Program-made: the position numbers and the translations under genes
In this document: positions 46,435 to 55,333 of the stretch, piece after piece
How the letters are laid out: the number at the start of each line of letters is the position of its first letter
Numbering within the stretch: the first letter of the stretch is position 1
The notes under the pieces: generated by a model
Database searches by the model: none
Seen by the model: the letters and a program-made list of their open reading frames with translations, nothing else
Told to the model about the DNA's origin: nothing
Source: Dyadobacter fermentans DSM 18053
GTDB lineage: Bacteria; Bacteroidota; Bacteroidia; Cytophagales; Spirosomataceae
Direction: 5' to 3'
Length of the DNA stretch: 64,000 nucleotides
NCBI RefSeq assembly: GCF_000023125.1
Contig: NC_013037.1
Location: forward strand, 6,054,501 to 6,118,500

Positions 46435-47178
46435 TTACGGCAAAAATTTTCGCGTAACGCGATCGAGGTCGTCGGGCGTGTCCACACCGTGCGAATCGTC
46501 GGAAGTGACCACGGCCTTGATCGCGTAACCGTTTTCGAGCCAGCGAAGCTGTTCCAAAGCTTCCGCTTTTTCCAGTGCCGATACCGGCAGCTTCGTGATT
46601 TCGGCCAAAACGTCGGTCCGGTAGGCGTAAATGCCGATGTGTTTGTAAAAAACGTGTGATTTCAGAAACTCCTCCTGGCTTTGTGCGTTGCGCAGGTAAG
46701 GGATTGTTTGCCGGCTGAAATACATCACTTCATTTCGCTTATTCAAAACCGCCTTTGGCACATTCACATTGAAGAGAATTTCATCATTGTCGATGACTTT
46801 CACCAATGTGGCGAGCTCGGTTTCGCCATTTAGTACAGAGGCTAGATGATCGATCGGCTCGGGGCTGATGAATGGTTCGTCGCCCTGGATGTTGATCACG
46901 TAGTCGTAAGTGCCCTCTGTTTGCGAAAGCGCTTCGAAGCAGCGGTCGGTGCCGCTCTGGTGGTCCTGCGAAGTCATCACGGCCTGGCCGCCGAACTCGC
47001 GGACGTGGTACAATATTCTTTCATCGTCCGTCGCTACGATAACCTGATCCAGTTGAGTAGCTTTGGACGCCTGTTCGTACACCCGCTGGATCATGCTTTT
47101 GCCGCCGATGTCCACCAAAGCCTTGGCAGGGAAGCGTGTAGAAGCGTAGCGGGCCGGTATTATTCCTAGAATGCGCAC
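46435..47178 (-). CDS. kdsB: 3-deoxy-manno-octulosonate cytidylyltransferase
   Basis: KdsB activates Kdo with CTP for lipopolysaccharide inner core assembly. Starting with GTG at 47178 the protein is 247 residues, almost the length of the E. coli enzyme (248), and begins RILGIIPARYASTRFPAKALV. INIQGDEPFISPEPID and the FLKSHVFYKHIGIYAYRTD segment are typical. An upstream TTG at 47229 would add an unneeded 17 residues. It is divergent from the DUF4905 gene with about 45 bases between. Confidence 0.93.
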   Translation of the reverse strand: MRILGIIPARYASTRFPAKALVDIGGKSMIQRVYEQASKATQLDQVIVATDDERILYHVREFGGQAVMTSQDHQSGTDRCFEALSQTEGTYDYVINIQGDEPFISPEPIDHLASVLNGETELATLVKVIDNDEILFNVNVPKAVLNKRNEVMYFSRQTIPYLRNAQSQEEFLKSHVFYKHIGIYAYRTDVLAEITKLPVSALEKAEALEQLRWLENGYAIKAVVTSDDSHGVDTPDDLDRVTRKFLP

Positions 47179-47223
47179 GAGGTCGTTGTCAGTTAAATTG
47201 GAATTCAAAATAAAGGTAAAAAA

Positions 47224-48013
47224 TTGCAAAATCTGTTTTCATTCCGGTTTTCGGAAAACATCTGGCGCGTAATGCCCCACGCTGATCCAGGCAGTTCGCT
47301 GTGGGTCATCGAGTTACGCAATGCGGACCTCAAAGAGGTGTCGTTTGCGGTGATCGATCCGGAGCGGCTTGCATTGCCGTGGCAGCGGATCGTGGAAGGT
47401 ACCGATTGGTGGACTTCGCTCACAGCTTTTTCCGGTAACCACATTTATTTGCACAATTACCGCTACCCGGAGGTGCCCGAACCGACCGACTTGCTGGCCG
47501 TGAATGTGGACACAGGATTTCTGTCGTGGATTTTACCCAATTATCTGCTCGTAAAAACGGTCAGCAGCGACTTGCTCGAAGTGGCTGCCAAGCAGGGCGA
47601 CGGGTTCAGACACATGCTTTGCAATGCCGCAACGGGGTGAACTCCTGCCATTGACGGGGGAAGGTTCGGAACTATCTTCGGAAGTAATTTTAAAGGAGCC
47701 CGTTCGTTACATCGAAGGGAATATGTATTTCCAGCGGCTCGCGCAATTTATTAGCGACGCAACCGGCGGACACATCCCGGTAGCCATTGATTATTTGGAG
47801 AAAAGACCCTATATAATCTTTTCTTATTATATTTACGAGCAAGATAAAACAGTGCAATACCTCCTCATAGTAACCGATCAGAAACAAAAGGTTTTACACG
47901 AGAAACTATCGGAAGAGCGGGAAGGAACAGGCCGCTCGACGATGATGCTGAAAGCGTCCACACTGGTTTATCTTAAAAATAGCAACGAGTTTTCGAGTTT
48001 AACGCTTTCATAA
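47224..48013 (+). pseudogene. DUF4905 gene interrupted by a single-base frameshift
   Basis: Two overlapping frames (47224-47640 and the frame through 48013) together give a product of about 262 residues that fits DUF4905, a Bacteroidota family of unknown function. The first frame ends in CNAATG at a TGA at 47638-47640. If one G of the run 47634-47637 (GGGG) is removed, reading continues GELLPLTGEGSELSSEV through KNSNEFSSLTLS and stops at 48011-48013. The length and residues on both sides agree with one gene, so this is either a disabled gene or a base-calling error. Neighbours kdsB and the LysM gene are as expected. Confidence 0.75.
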
Positions 48014-48016
48014 TAA

Positions 48017-48997
48017 ATGAAATACATTTTTTGCCTGGCACTTTTGGCAGGATTGATGACAGGTTTGACGAGTGCCCGGGCCAAGGGATTGAATGCTGTC
48101 GACTCCGTGGGGGTTGAAAAGGTAGGAGGAAAGATTTTTGTTCTACATAAGGTAAACCAGGGCCAGACGATGTTCGCCGTCGTACGCCAGTACGGCACGA
48201 CCATTCACGCATTGCGCGAAGCCAATCCCGGCATGAGCGACAATATCCAGTCCGGACAAACGATCCGCGTGCCTTACACCCCGAAGGTTTCCAAAAAGGA
48301 TTCCAAAAAAGAGGAAAAGAAAGAACTTGTAAAGGCTGAGGTGAAGGAAACGAAGCCTGTGGCCGAAACGCCTGCACCGGTAGTGACCAGCACAGCCGCG
48401 CCATCCGGCCCGCCCGCACCACTGCCTTCCAATGGAGTTCACAAAGTGGAGCCTGGACAGACACTATACCGCGTAGCAGTAAAATACGGCGTGCTAATGG
48501 CCGATCTGCGCAAATGGAACAACCTCACAGACGATAACTTGAAAGACGGACAGGAGCTGATCGTTAGCGAAAAAGGTTCAGAAAAAGCGGCTGCACCGAC
48601 GGTGACGCCTCCGGCGCCCAAAGTGGCTACTACGGTTGTAAAAGATTCGGTGAAAGCCAAAACAGTCGTTCCCGAAAAAGTAGTTAAGCCGGTTGAAGAA
48701 GTAGCGCCTCCGAAAGTGGTGAAAAGCAAGAAGAAGTCGGAATCGGGCTTGGCGGAAGTGATTGAAACAGATGAAAGTACGAGCAAATTCCTTGGCTTGC
48801 ACCGTACTGCGCCGGTAGGCTCGCTGGTGGAGGTTTTGAATGAATATAATCAGGAGAAAATCATCGTCCGCATCATCGGCCGCATTCCCGACACCAGTGT
48901 GAACGACGACATTGTGATCAAACTTTCGTCGCGCGCATTTGAAAAAGTTTCCCCCAACAGCAAACGATTCAGGGCCGTAGTGAGTTATCTCGAGTAA
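48017..48997 (+). CDS. LysM peptidoglycan-binding protein with RlpA-like C-terminal domain
   Basis: The 326-residue protein has a signal peptide (MKYIFCLALLAGLMTGLTSARA). Two LysM domains follow (HKVNQGQTMFAVVRQYGTT near residue 42 and HKVEPGQTLYRVAVKYG near residue 143), separated by a lysine/proline-rich linker. A long charged region leads to a C-terminal double-psi beta-barrel-like domain (FLGLHRTAPVGSLVEVLN and VRIIGRIPDTSVNDDIVIKLS) as in RlpA. It probably binds and perhaps cleaves periplasmic peptidoglycan. The start is 3 bases after the DUF4905 stop, so the two are co-transcribed. Confidence 0.88.
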   Translation: MKYIFCLALLAGLMTGLTSARAKGLNAVDSVGVEKVGGKIFVLHKVNQGQTMFAVVRQYGTTIHALREANPGMSDNIQSGQTIRVPYTPKVSKKDSKKEEKKELVKAEVKETKPVAETPAPVVTSTAAPSGPPAPLPSNGVHKVEPGQTLYRVAVKYGVLMADLRKWNNLTDDNLKDGQELIVSEKGSEKAAAPTVTPPAPKVATTVVKDSVKAKTVVPEKVVKPVEEVAPPKVVKSKKKSESGLAEVIETDESTSKFLGLHRTAPVGSLVEVLNEYNQEKIIVRIIGRIPDTSVNDDIVIKLSSRAFEKVSPNSKRFRAVVSYLE

Positions 48998-49013
48998 CCA
49001 CGGAGAAAATATT

Positions 49014-49226
49014 ATGAAACACGCACCGGAATTTCGTTCCAAAAGAGAAGAGGAACGTGCAGCACTAAAAAACACAACAGGATACAAGGTTTGGAGCGTA
49101 ATGTTCACACTCTTGTACCCGTTTATAGCGATTTTTACATTCCTTTTTTCAGGGGTTGTAATGGTTTTCTCAGGTATTTCACGTGTGTTGGCTTACCTGT
49201 TCGGAGGTAGCCATGCCCGACGCTAG
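49014..49226 (+). CDS. Small membrane protein, unknown
   Basis: The 70-residue protein is basic at the N-terminus (MKHAPEFRSKREEERAALKN) and has one long or two short hydrophobic segments (VMFTLLYPFIAIFTFLF and SGVVMVFSGISRVLAYLF). It lies 16 bases after the LysM gene and overlaps the next gene by 14 bases, so it is translated in the same transcript. I do not recognise the family. Confidence 0.7.
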   Translation: MKHAPEFRSKREEERAALKNTTGYKVWSVMFTLLYPFIAIFTFLFSGVVMVFSGISRVLAYLFGGSHARR

Positions 49227-50013
49227 CCAAACCGCCTACCCGCCGGAATACGTCGCCGAGCTGCTCGAAAGCAAAGTGGCGCAATACAACCAGCCGAAAT
49301 TCATTCCTTCCGACCCCATCAGCATCCCGCACCGGTTTTCGGTCAAGCAGGATATTGAAATCATGGGTTTCTGGGCCGCGATTCTCGCTTGGGGCCAGCG
49401 CAAAACCATCATCAATAAATGCCTGGAACTGGCTGCATTAATGGACCATGCGCCCTACGACTTCGTGCGCAACCACCACGAAAGCGACCTGAAACCATTC
49501 CTGCATTTCAAGCACCGCACCTTCAACGCCACCGACACGCTCTACTTCCTGCATTTCTTTCAGGAATACTACAAAGTGCACGATTCGCTCGAATTCGCAT
49601 TCAGCAGCCATATGACGCCCGGTGATATCACCGTCGAAAAAGGCCTCACCGGCTTCCACGACCTGTTTTCCAACTCCGAAAACTTCCCCGCTCGCACGCG
49701 CAAGCACATCGCCACGCCCGCGCGCAAATCCTCGTGCAAACGCCTGAACATGTTCCTCCGCTGGATGGTGCGTAAAGACCACCACGGCGTCGACTTCGGC
49801 ATCTGGAACACCATCCGCCCTGCGCAGCTCGTATGCCCCTGCGACGTCCACGTCGACCGCGTAGCCCGCGTGCTGGGCCTTATCAAACGGCCCGTTACCG
49901 ACTGGCAAACCGCCACGGAGCTCACCGCATCCCTCCGCCTGCTCGATCCCAACGATCCCGTGAAGTATGATTTTGCACTGTTTGGGTTGGGGATTGAGGG
50001 GTTTGCGAGTTGA
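49213..50013 (+). CDS. TIGR02757 (DUF2400) family protein
   Basis: The 266-residue protein belongs to the DUF2400/TIGR02757 family. Key segments are SIPHRFSVKQDIEIMGFWAA, LAWGQRKTIINK, FLHFKHRTFNATDTLYFLHF, RKSSCKRLNMFLRWMVRKD and CDVHVDRVARVLGLI. The role is unproven, and no catalytic motif of a known type is clear. The ATG at 49213 is preferred. A GTG- or TTG-started longer frame overlaps the membrane protein gene. Confidence 0.9.
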   Translation: MPDASQTAYPPEYVAELLESKVAQYNQPKFIPSDPISIPHRFSVKQDIEIMGFWAAILAWGQRKTIINKCLELAALMDHAPYDFVRNHHESDLKPFLHFKHRTFNATDTLYFLHFFQEYYKVHDSLEFAFSSHMTPGDITVEKGLTGFHDLFSNSENFPARTRKHIATPARKSSCKRLNMFLRWMVRKDHHGVDFGIWNTIRPAQLVCPCDVHVDRVARVLGLIKRPVTDWQTATELTASLRLLDPNDPVKYDFALFGLGIEGFAS

Positions 50014-50111
50014 AACTAAGTTTAGCTGGTTAGAGGTAAGCCAAATTCCGACAAATAACCCGAACTGTACACTCCTTCATCGTACGCGTTAATTTCCAAT
50101 CCGACTGCCAG

Positions 50112-50130
50112 TTTTGTATTCGTTACAAAA
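50112..50130. promoter_or_regulatory. Palindrome TTTTGTA-N5-TACAAAA upstream of the S74 gene
   Basis: A perfect 7-base inverted repeat with a five-base centre lies 41 bases before the S74-type gene. It could be an operator for a dimeric regulator, but it may only reflect AT-rich composition. No matching regulator gene is close. Confidence 0.35.
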
Positions 50131-50170
50131 TCAATCGGGGTAAAACCTCCATCATTTAAACAGTATTTGT

Positions 50171-51772
50171 ATGAAAAATTGGTACAAAATGGCAGGCATT
50201 CTGTTTATGGGAACTTATGCATTTTCGCAGGTGCAGGCACAGGGCACTCACTTCGGTCAAGGAGCTGGAACGATGGGAGTAGGGCATTCTTTCTTTGGGA
50301 CCAACGCGGGCAAACTAAACACTGCGCAAGAAAACACATTCATTGGTCACGAGGCGGGGAAAGAAAACGTTGCCGGGAGCCAGAATGTTTTAGTGGGCTT
50401 CAACGCTGGGAAGATAGCTAGCTCCTCGATGAACACTATGATAGGAACACGTGCGGGGGAGAATTCGACGGGGCAAGCAAATACATTTGTAGGATATACG
50501 GCTGGGCAGAACACGAAAGGACATTCCAATACGTTTGTGGGATTCGGAACAGGCGACGGAAATATATTTGGAAACTTTAACACTTACATGGGGCTTTACT
50601 CGGGCCACCAGGGCGATGACAACACGATTGTCGGTTATAATTCCGGGCCTGATAATACAGGAAATGAAAATAGTTTTTTTGGGAAGGGAGCGGGGTTTAA
50701 AAATGTCCTGGGAGCTTACAATACTTTTTTGGGGAGTGCTGCCGGACATGCAGTCACAGCTGGTGAAAGAAACACTTTTGTAGGTCGCCGAGCCGGTTAC
50801 CTGACCACCACAGGCCAAAATAATGCGTTTTTTGGCTATCAAGCGGGGAATGATAACACGAGCGGTCAGTTCAACACCTATTTGGGATATGCAGCGGGCG
50901 GAAACGCAACCATTTCGAATTCGGCAGCAATTGGAGCGAACGCAAAGGTGACAGCCAGTAACAGCATGGTATTGGGTGATAACGCAAATGTAGGCATTGG
51001 TATTTCTGCTCCGAGCTATCGGTTACACCTGAACCTGAACTCTGCTGGCAAACCAGGCTCTTCACTTTGGGCAGTAGCCTCCGACAGCCGCCTCAAACAA
51101 AACATCACCGAATTCACCGACGGACTGGCCCTCCTTAAACAAATCAAACCAGTCTGGTTCCAATACAATGGCAAAGCAGGTATCGAAACGGGGGAGCAGA
51201 AGTTTGTTGGGATCATCGCGCAGGAAATGCAAAAGATCGCGCCTTACACGGTGGGCAGCTTTACTTACCAGGATTCACTGGGGAATAAATCGGAGTATCT
51301 GGACTATGATGCGAATGCGGTGACTTATATTCTGATCAACTCCGTGAAGGAACAGCAGGAGGTAATCGAACAAAAGGATGCGGAGTTAAAGGACGTGAAT
51401 GCCCAGATGGCGGCATTGTCCCGGCGCCTCGAACAGTTGGAGCGCATTGTGGCATCTAACACCGTGAAGCCTTTGACCGGCAATGCGGCACGGCAGGAAC
51501 CGAATGCCAATGGCGTTATCCTGGAACAAAATGTGCCCAACGGATTTTCGGGCAGTTCCGCGATCAACTTTTTCATCCCAGAGTCGGTGAAGGATGCAAA
51601 AATCGATGTATATTCAGTGAACGGAGTGAAGGTAAATTCTTATCGTGTGAAGGAGCGGGGAGAGGGAAAATTGACACTTTCTGCCAGGGAATTTCAGGAT
51701 GGCGTTTTCTTGTACGATCTGGTAACAGATGGTAAGAGCAATGGCGTGAAGAAGATGGTTGTGCAAAAATAG
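50171..51772 (+). CDS. Secreted repeat protein with tail-fibre S74 chaperone domain and T9SS-type tail
   Basis: The 533-residue protein has a signal peptide (MKNWYKMAGILFMGTYAFSQVQAQ). It is then built of many imperfect repeats of about 21 residues with the core NTFVGxxAG (for example QANTFVGYTAG, SNTFVGFGTG, YNTFLGSAAG, QNNAFFGYQAG, residues 30-260), like head repeats of trimeric adhesins. An S74-type intramolecular chaperone follows (SDSRLKQNITEFTDGLALLKQIKPVW, FVGIIAQEMQKIAPY) with a coiled coil, then a beta-sandwich tail ending in GVKKMVVQK with an LEQNVPNGF box, a T9SS-type signal. It is probably a surface fibre that trims itself after folding. Confidence 0.88.
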   Translation: MKNWYKMAGILFMGTYAFSQVQAQGTHFGQGAGTMGVGHSFFGTNAGKLNTAQENTFIGHEAGKENVAGSQNVLVGFNAGKIASSSMNTMIGTRAGENSTGQANTFVGYTAGQNTKGHSNTFVGFGTGDGNIFGNFNTYMGLYSGHQGDDNTIVGYNSGPDNTGNENSFFGKGAGFKNVLGAYNTFLGSAAGHAVTAGERNTFVGRRAGYLTTTGQNNAFFGYQAGNDNTSGQFNTYLGYAAGGNATISNSAAIGANAKVTASNSMVLGDNANVGIGISAPSYRLHLNLNSAGKPGSSLWAVASDSRLKQNITEFTDGLALLKQIKPVWFQYNGKAGIETGEQKFVGIIAQEMQKIAPYTVGSFTYQDSLGNKSEYLDYDANAVTYILINSVKEQQEVIEQKDAELKDVNAQMAALSRRLEQLERIVASNTVKPLTGNAARQEPNANGVILEQNVPNGFSGSSAINFFIPESVKDAKIDVYSVNGVKVNSYRVKERGEGKLTLSAREFQDGVFLYDLVTDGKSNGVKKMVVQK

Positions 51773-51796
51773 GCTGCTACCGATCGTCTTAAATGC

Positions 51797-51825
51797 AAAG
51801 CGGGCTCCCTTAGGAAGCCCGCTTT
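51797..51825. terminator. Terminator between the S74 gene and the ThuA fusion gene
   Basis: The arms AAAGCGGGCTCCC and GGAAGCCCGCTTT pair over about 13 bases with one mismatch and a TTA loop, flanked by A-rich and T-rich sequence. It can serve both convergent genes. Confidence 0.75.
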
Positions 51826-51848
51826 TATAGTTGGTATTGACAAATGCT

Positions 51849-54800
51849 TTACAATACGGCATTCTCAAACTGAATCGATTCAATCGAAAACAGCGGTTTG
51901 CTGCCAGCTAATGCATTTTTAAATATAAAATACACTTTATGCAACTTACCGTCCGCAGGAGCTTTCACAGGAATGCTGATTGTTTCGGACTTATCGACCT
52001 TGCCTTCGCCGATTTTCGCACCGGCCGCCCCGTCGAGGCGCACTTCCAGCGTTCCACCGGCCGATTGCCCGGCTTTACTGCCCACGGAAACTGCCAGTTT
52101 CGTGATTTGGGTGAGGTCGATGTCGTCGAAGGCGATGAAGCCGCCATCTTTCATACCAATCACCATTTCGTTGCCATTATCGCCTTTGTATTTGAAGGTG
52201 TTTCTGGTGGTATCCGCCATATTTGCCATTAATGTGGATGGACGGAGCGCAACGGTTTTCGAGCCGGTTAATGGACCCATTGTGCCGTTGCCCCTGTCGG
52301 TGTAGCTGGCCGTGAAGATGTACGAACCGTCTTTCTTTTTAGCCTGCGTCACGTATGAGCTTTTCAACGGCTTTTTGTCAACGGCTTTTGTATTGTTGAG
52401 GTCGAGGATGTACTTCACCATTTCTTCGATCTCTTCCGGCTTGTGCTGCGGGTGACCCGGCATTGCCTGCTCGCCCCAAACGCCGCTTCCGCCTTTCAGG
52501 ATTTTGTCTGTGAGCGTTTTCAGTGAATTGCGCTCGCTGGCGTATTTCTTCGCTACTTCGCGATAAGCCGGTCCGATGGACTTTTTGTCGACCGAATGGC
52601 ATGCCTTGCAATCGCTCAGCTCGATCATCCGCTTGCCGGTTTCGAAGCCTGTATTGGCCTGATGGCCTTGCGCGAGCTGCGTTTTGTCAAATCCTTCAAG
52701 GTAATTGATCGTCAAAGTCACTTCGTCTTCCGGAATTTTCTTGTTCGCCAGGCTACCGTCTTCCTTGTCCGACACGGATACTTCGTAGTTTACAGGCATG
52801 TCGTTCCAGTAGAATGTCTTGTTGCCTTTGATCGCTACATCCACTTTCGGGATCGCGTTACCGACGCGTACGATCACTTCAGAGGTGTTGGAATTACCGG
52901 CATTATCGGTCACTTTGAGAGTGGCGGTGTATTCGCCTGGCTTAGCGTACGTGTAGCTTGGGTTAGCAACCGTACTTTTTGGCAGGCCTTTTCCAAACGA
53001 CCATTCGTATTTAATCGGGTCGCCGTCGTGATCCATGGAGCCTTTGGAAGAGAAATTGACTTTCAATGGGGTAGCGCCTGTCGTGTTGGTTGCGCTTGCG
53101 ATTGCCACCGGAACGCGGTTTCCTGCGTTGAATGTAATATGCGAAAGGCTCGCTTCGTCGTTTTGGGCAAACCAGTTGGGGCCGTATTCCAATGTATATA
53201 ATGAGCCGTCTTTGGCAAACTGCATGTCGATCGGATGGCTGAACTTCGTGCCCGGCATGAAGCGCTCGATGCTTTGCAGGTCGCCTTGCTCGTTCATGGT
53301 CACGATGTTGATGTAATCACGAATCCAGTCGTAAGCGAAGAACTTGCCATTGTAATACGAAGGAAACTTCACCTTGCTGTCCTGAAAGTCAGCGGAATAG
53401 TAAACCGGGCCGGCCATTGCATTCCGTCCGCCTTTACCTACGATCGGGCCGAACTCGGGAGAATCGGCATAAGGATAATAGATGAATGCGGGCTGCGCAG
53501 GCGGCAATTCTTGCAAACCGGTGTTGTGCGGCGAATTGTTGATCGGCTTCAATGGATCAAACGGCTTGCCGGAAGTGCTGTCGGCGAAGTTGAAATCAAT
53601 GTACGGACGGTTGTTACCAATGAACAAAGGGTAACCGAAATAACCCGCTTTCCGGGCCTGGTTTACCTCGTCATACCCTCTCGGACCACGTTTCGGATCG
53701 TCGTTGGACGCATCCGGGCCCACATCACCCCAATACAAATAGCCCGTGTGCTGGTCCACCGAAATGCGGTAAGGGTTGCGGGTACCCATCACGTAGATTT
53801 CAGGACGCGTCTTTTCCGTTCCGGGAGGGAAGAGGTTGCCCTCTGGAATATCGTATAGGTTAGTACCGCCCGGCATGTTCGCACGACGGTCGCCGTAACG
53901 CGGTTTAATGCGCAATACTTTGCCTCTCAATGAATTAGTGTTCGATGAAGTATGCTGTCCATCCCAGCCTTCACGTCCCGGACGCTCGTCGATCGGCCCA
54001 TAACCGTTTGATTGGAACGGGTTCACGTCGTCACCGGTGGATAAGTAGAGATTACCTTTCGCATCCCAGGCAATTGATCCGCCGGTATGGCAGCAATCCG
54101 TGCGCTTCACGGGCACGGTGAGCATGAGCTCTTCGGTGCTGAGCAGCAATGTATCCTTTACATCATCGTATTTGAAGCGCGACAAATGCTGAGCAGTGTC
54201 GGCCGCGGTCGATGGGGGAGAATAATACATATATACCAGCTTGTTGGTCTTGAAGTTGGGGTCGATGTTCAGCCCCATCAGGCCATATTCCTGCTTGGTA
54301 TAAACGGGTACTTCGGCCACCAGTTTCACCTTTCCGGTTTTGGGATTGTAAAGCTTTACTTTTCCCTTGCGCTCAGTCAGAAGTACACGCTGATCATCCA
54401 GAACTACCAGTTCAGTAGGCTCATCCAGTTTGGTAACCAGTACTTTTTTGGTAAAACGGTTCTCTTCCGGCCGTGATTTGGCATAATCCAGCTTGGAAGC
54501 CATCGCCCAGTTCAATCCACCGGTCAGGTGTTTTACAAAAACAGGGTTGATGAAAGTCGCATCTTCGTGCCCGAAGTTGGTGTAGAATGCACGACCACCG
54601 TCAAATTCGTGGTACCACGACATTGGGTGGTTATCGCCCATTTTGCCGTCCCTGTAAGTCTTTTCATCGATCTTCACGAGGACATTTACTTTTTCATTGA
54701 AGTTTTTGAAGTCGTAAAATTCATCCTTGATCTTCCATTTTTTTGGAAAACCATCCATCGAAGGATGCTGGTCGTTCACAACAAATGCCTCGCCTTCCTG

Positions 54801-55256
54801 CACATTCGGGTTGCCAGGATGGCTCAGGAATTGCGCGCCGGCGAGTTTGTTATACCACGGCCATTCGTATTCGGTGTCGGTTGCGGCGTGGATGCCCACG
54901 TAGCCGCCGCCCGCCTGGATGTATCGCTCAAATGCATCCTGCTGCTTGTCGTTCAGCACATTGCCGGTGGTGTTCAGGAATACAACCGCAGCGTATTTTT
55001 GCAGATTTTTATTCGTAAAAACAGCCGAGTTCTCGGTAGTATCCACCGAAAAACCGGTCTCTTTCCCCAGCTTTAAAATGGCAGTTTTCCCTGCCGGGAT
55101 AGACGAATGCCGGAACCCGGCTGTTTTCGAGAATACCAGCACGCGCTTCTCCGGCGTCACCGTCTGGGCAGTTGCCGCCAGACTGCAACAGGCCAGGGCA
55201 GCCACACCGGCAATCCTGAAATGCTTTAATACTTTTTGAAAAGGGGATTCACTCAT
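51849..55256 (-). CDS. ThuA / PQQ-dependent sugar dehydrogenase-like / PKD / cytochrome c fusion protein
   Basis: This is a secreted 1135-residue protein with a signal peptide (AGVAALACCSLAATAQ). Domains in order are: a ThuA-like module (about 35-255; SKTAGFRHSSIPAGK, GGGYVGIHAATDTEYEW); a soluble sugar dehydrogenase beta-propeller (about 270-720; LLTERKGKVKLYNP, YGLMGLNIDP, CHTGGSIAWDAKGNLYLSTG, and RNPYRISVDQHTGYLYWGDVG); a PKD repeat (about 735-815); a cytochrome c domain with heme motif CKACH at 883-887; and a C-terminal carbohydrate-binding-like region. It likely oxidises a sugar outside the inner membrane and passes electrons to the bound heme. It is the last gene of the sugar locus. 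Confidence 0.88.
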   Translation of the reverse strand: MSESPFQKVLKHFRIAGVAALACCSLAATAQTVTPEKRVLVFSKTAGFRHSSIPAGKTAILKLGKETGFSVDTTENSAVFTNKNLQKYAAVVFLNTTGNVLNDKQQDAFERYIQAGGGYVGIHAATDTEYEWPWYNKLAGAQFLSHPGNPNVQEGEAFVVNDQHPSMDGFPKKWKIKDEFYDFKNFNEKVNVLVKIDEKTYRDGKMGDNHPMSWYHEFDGGRAFYTNFGHEDATFINPVFVKHLTGGLNWAMASKLDYAKSRPEENRFTKKVLVTKLDEPTELVVLDDQRVLLTERKGKVKLYNPKTGKVKLVAEVPVYTKQEYGLMGLNIDPNFKTNKLVYMYYSPPSTAADTAQHLSRFKYDDVKDTLLLSTEELMLTVPVKRTDCCHTGGSIAWDAKGNLYLSTGDDVNPFQSNGYGPIDERPGREGWDGQHTSSNTNSLRGKVLRIKPRYGDRRANMPGGTNLYDIPEGNLFPPGTEKTRPEIYVMGTRNPYRISVDQHTGYLYWGDVGPDASNDDPKRGPRGYDEVNQARKAGYFGYPLFIGNNRPYIDFNFADSTSGKPFDPLKPINNSPHNTGLQELPPAQPAFIYYPYADSPEFGPIVGKGGRNAMAGPVYYSADFQDSKVKFPSYYNGKFFAYDWIRDYINIVTMNEQGDLQSIERFMPGTKFSHPIDMQFAKDGSLYTLEYGPNWFAQNDEASLSHITFNAGNRVPVAIASATNTTGATPLKVNFSSKGSMDHDGDPIKYEWSFGKGLPKSTVANPSYTYAKPGEYTATLKVTDNAGNSNTSEVIVRVGNAIPKVDVAIKGNKTFYWNDMPVNYEVSVSDKEDGSLANKKIPEDEVTLTINYLEGFDKTQLAQGHQANTGFETGKRMIELSDCKACHSVDKKSIGPAYREVAKKYASERNSLKTLTDKILKGGSGVWGEQAMPGHPQHKPEEIEEMVKYILDLNNTKAVDKKPLKSSYVTQAKKKDGSYIFTASYTDRGNGTMGPLTGSKTVALRPSTLMANMADTTRNTFKYKGDNGNEMVIGMKDGGFIAFDDIDLTQITKLAVSVGSKAGQSAGGTLEVRLDGAAGAKIGEGKVDKSETISIPVKAPADGKLHKVYFIFKNALAGSKPLFSIESIQFENAVL

Positions 55257-55280
55257 TATGATGATTGGTTAACATGGAAA

Positions 55281-55308
55281 AACCTATCTTCCATAAGGAA
55301 GACAGGTT
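55281..55308 (-). terminator. Terminator between the sugar isomerase gene and the ThuA fusion gene
   Basis: AACCTATCTTCC and GGAAGACAGGTT form a 12-bp stem with one mismatch and the loop ATAA. On the minus strand the stem is followed by TTTTTCC. It lies upstream of the ThuA fusion gene and after the isomerase gene, so the two are probably separate transcripts. Confidence 0.7.
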
Positions 55309-55333
55309 TTCAATATACTTGTAGGATCGACAA

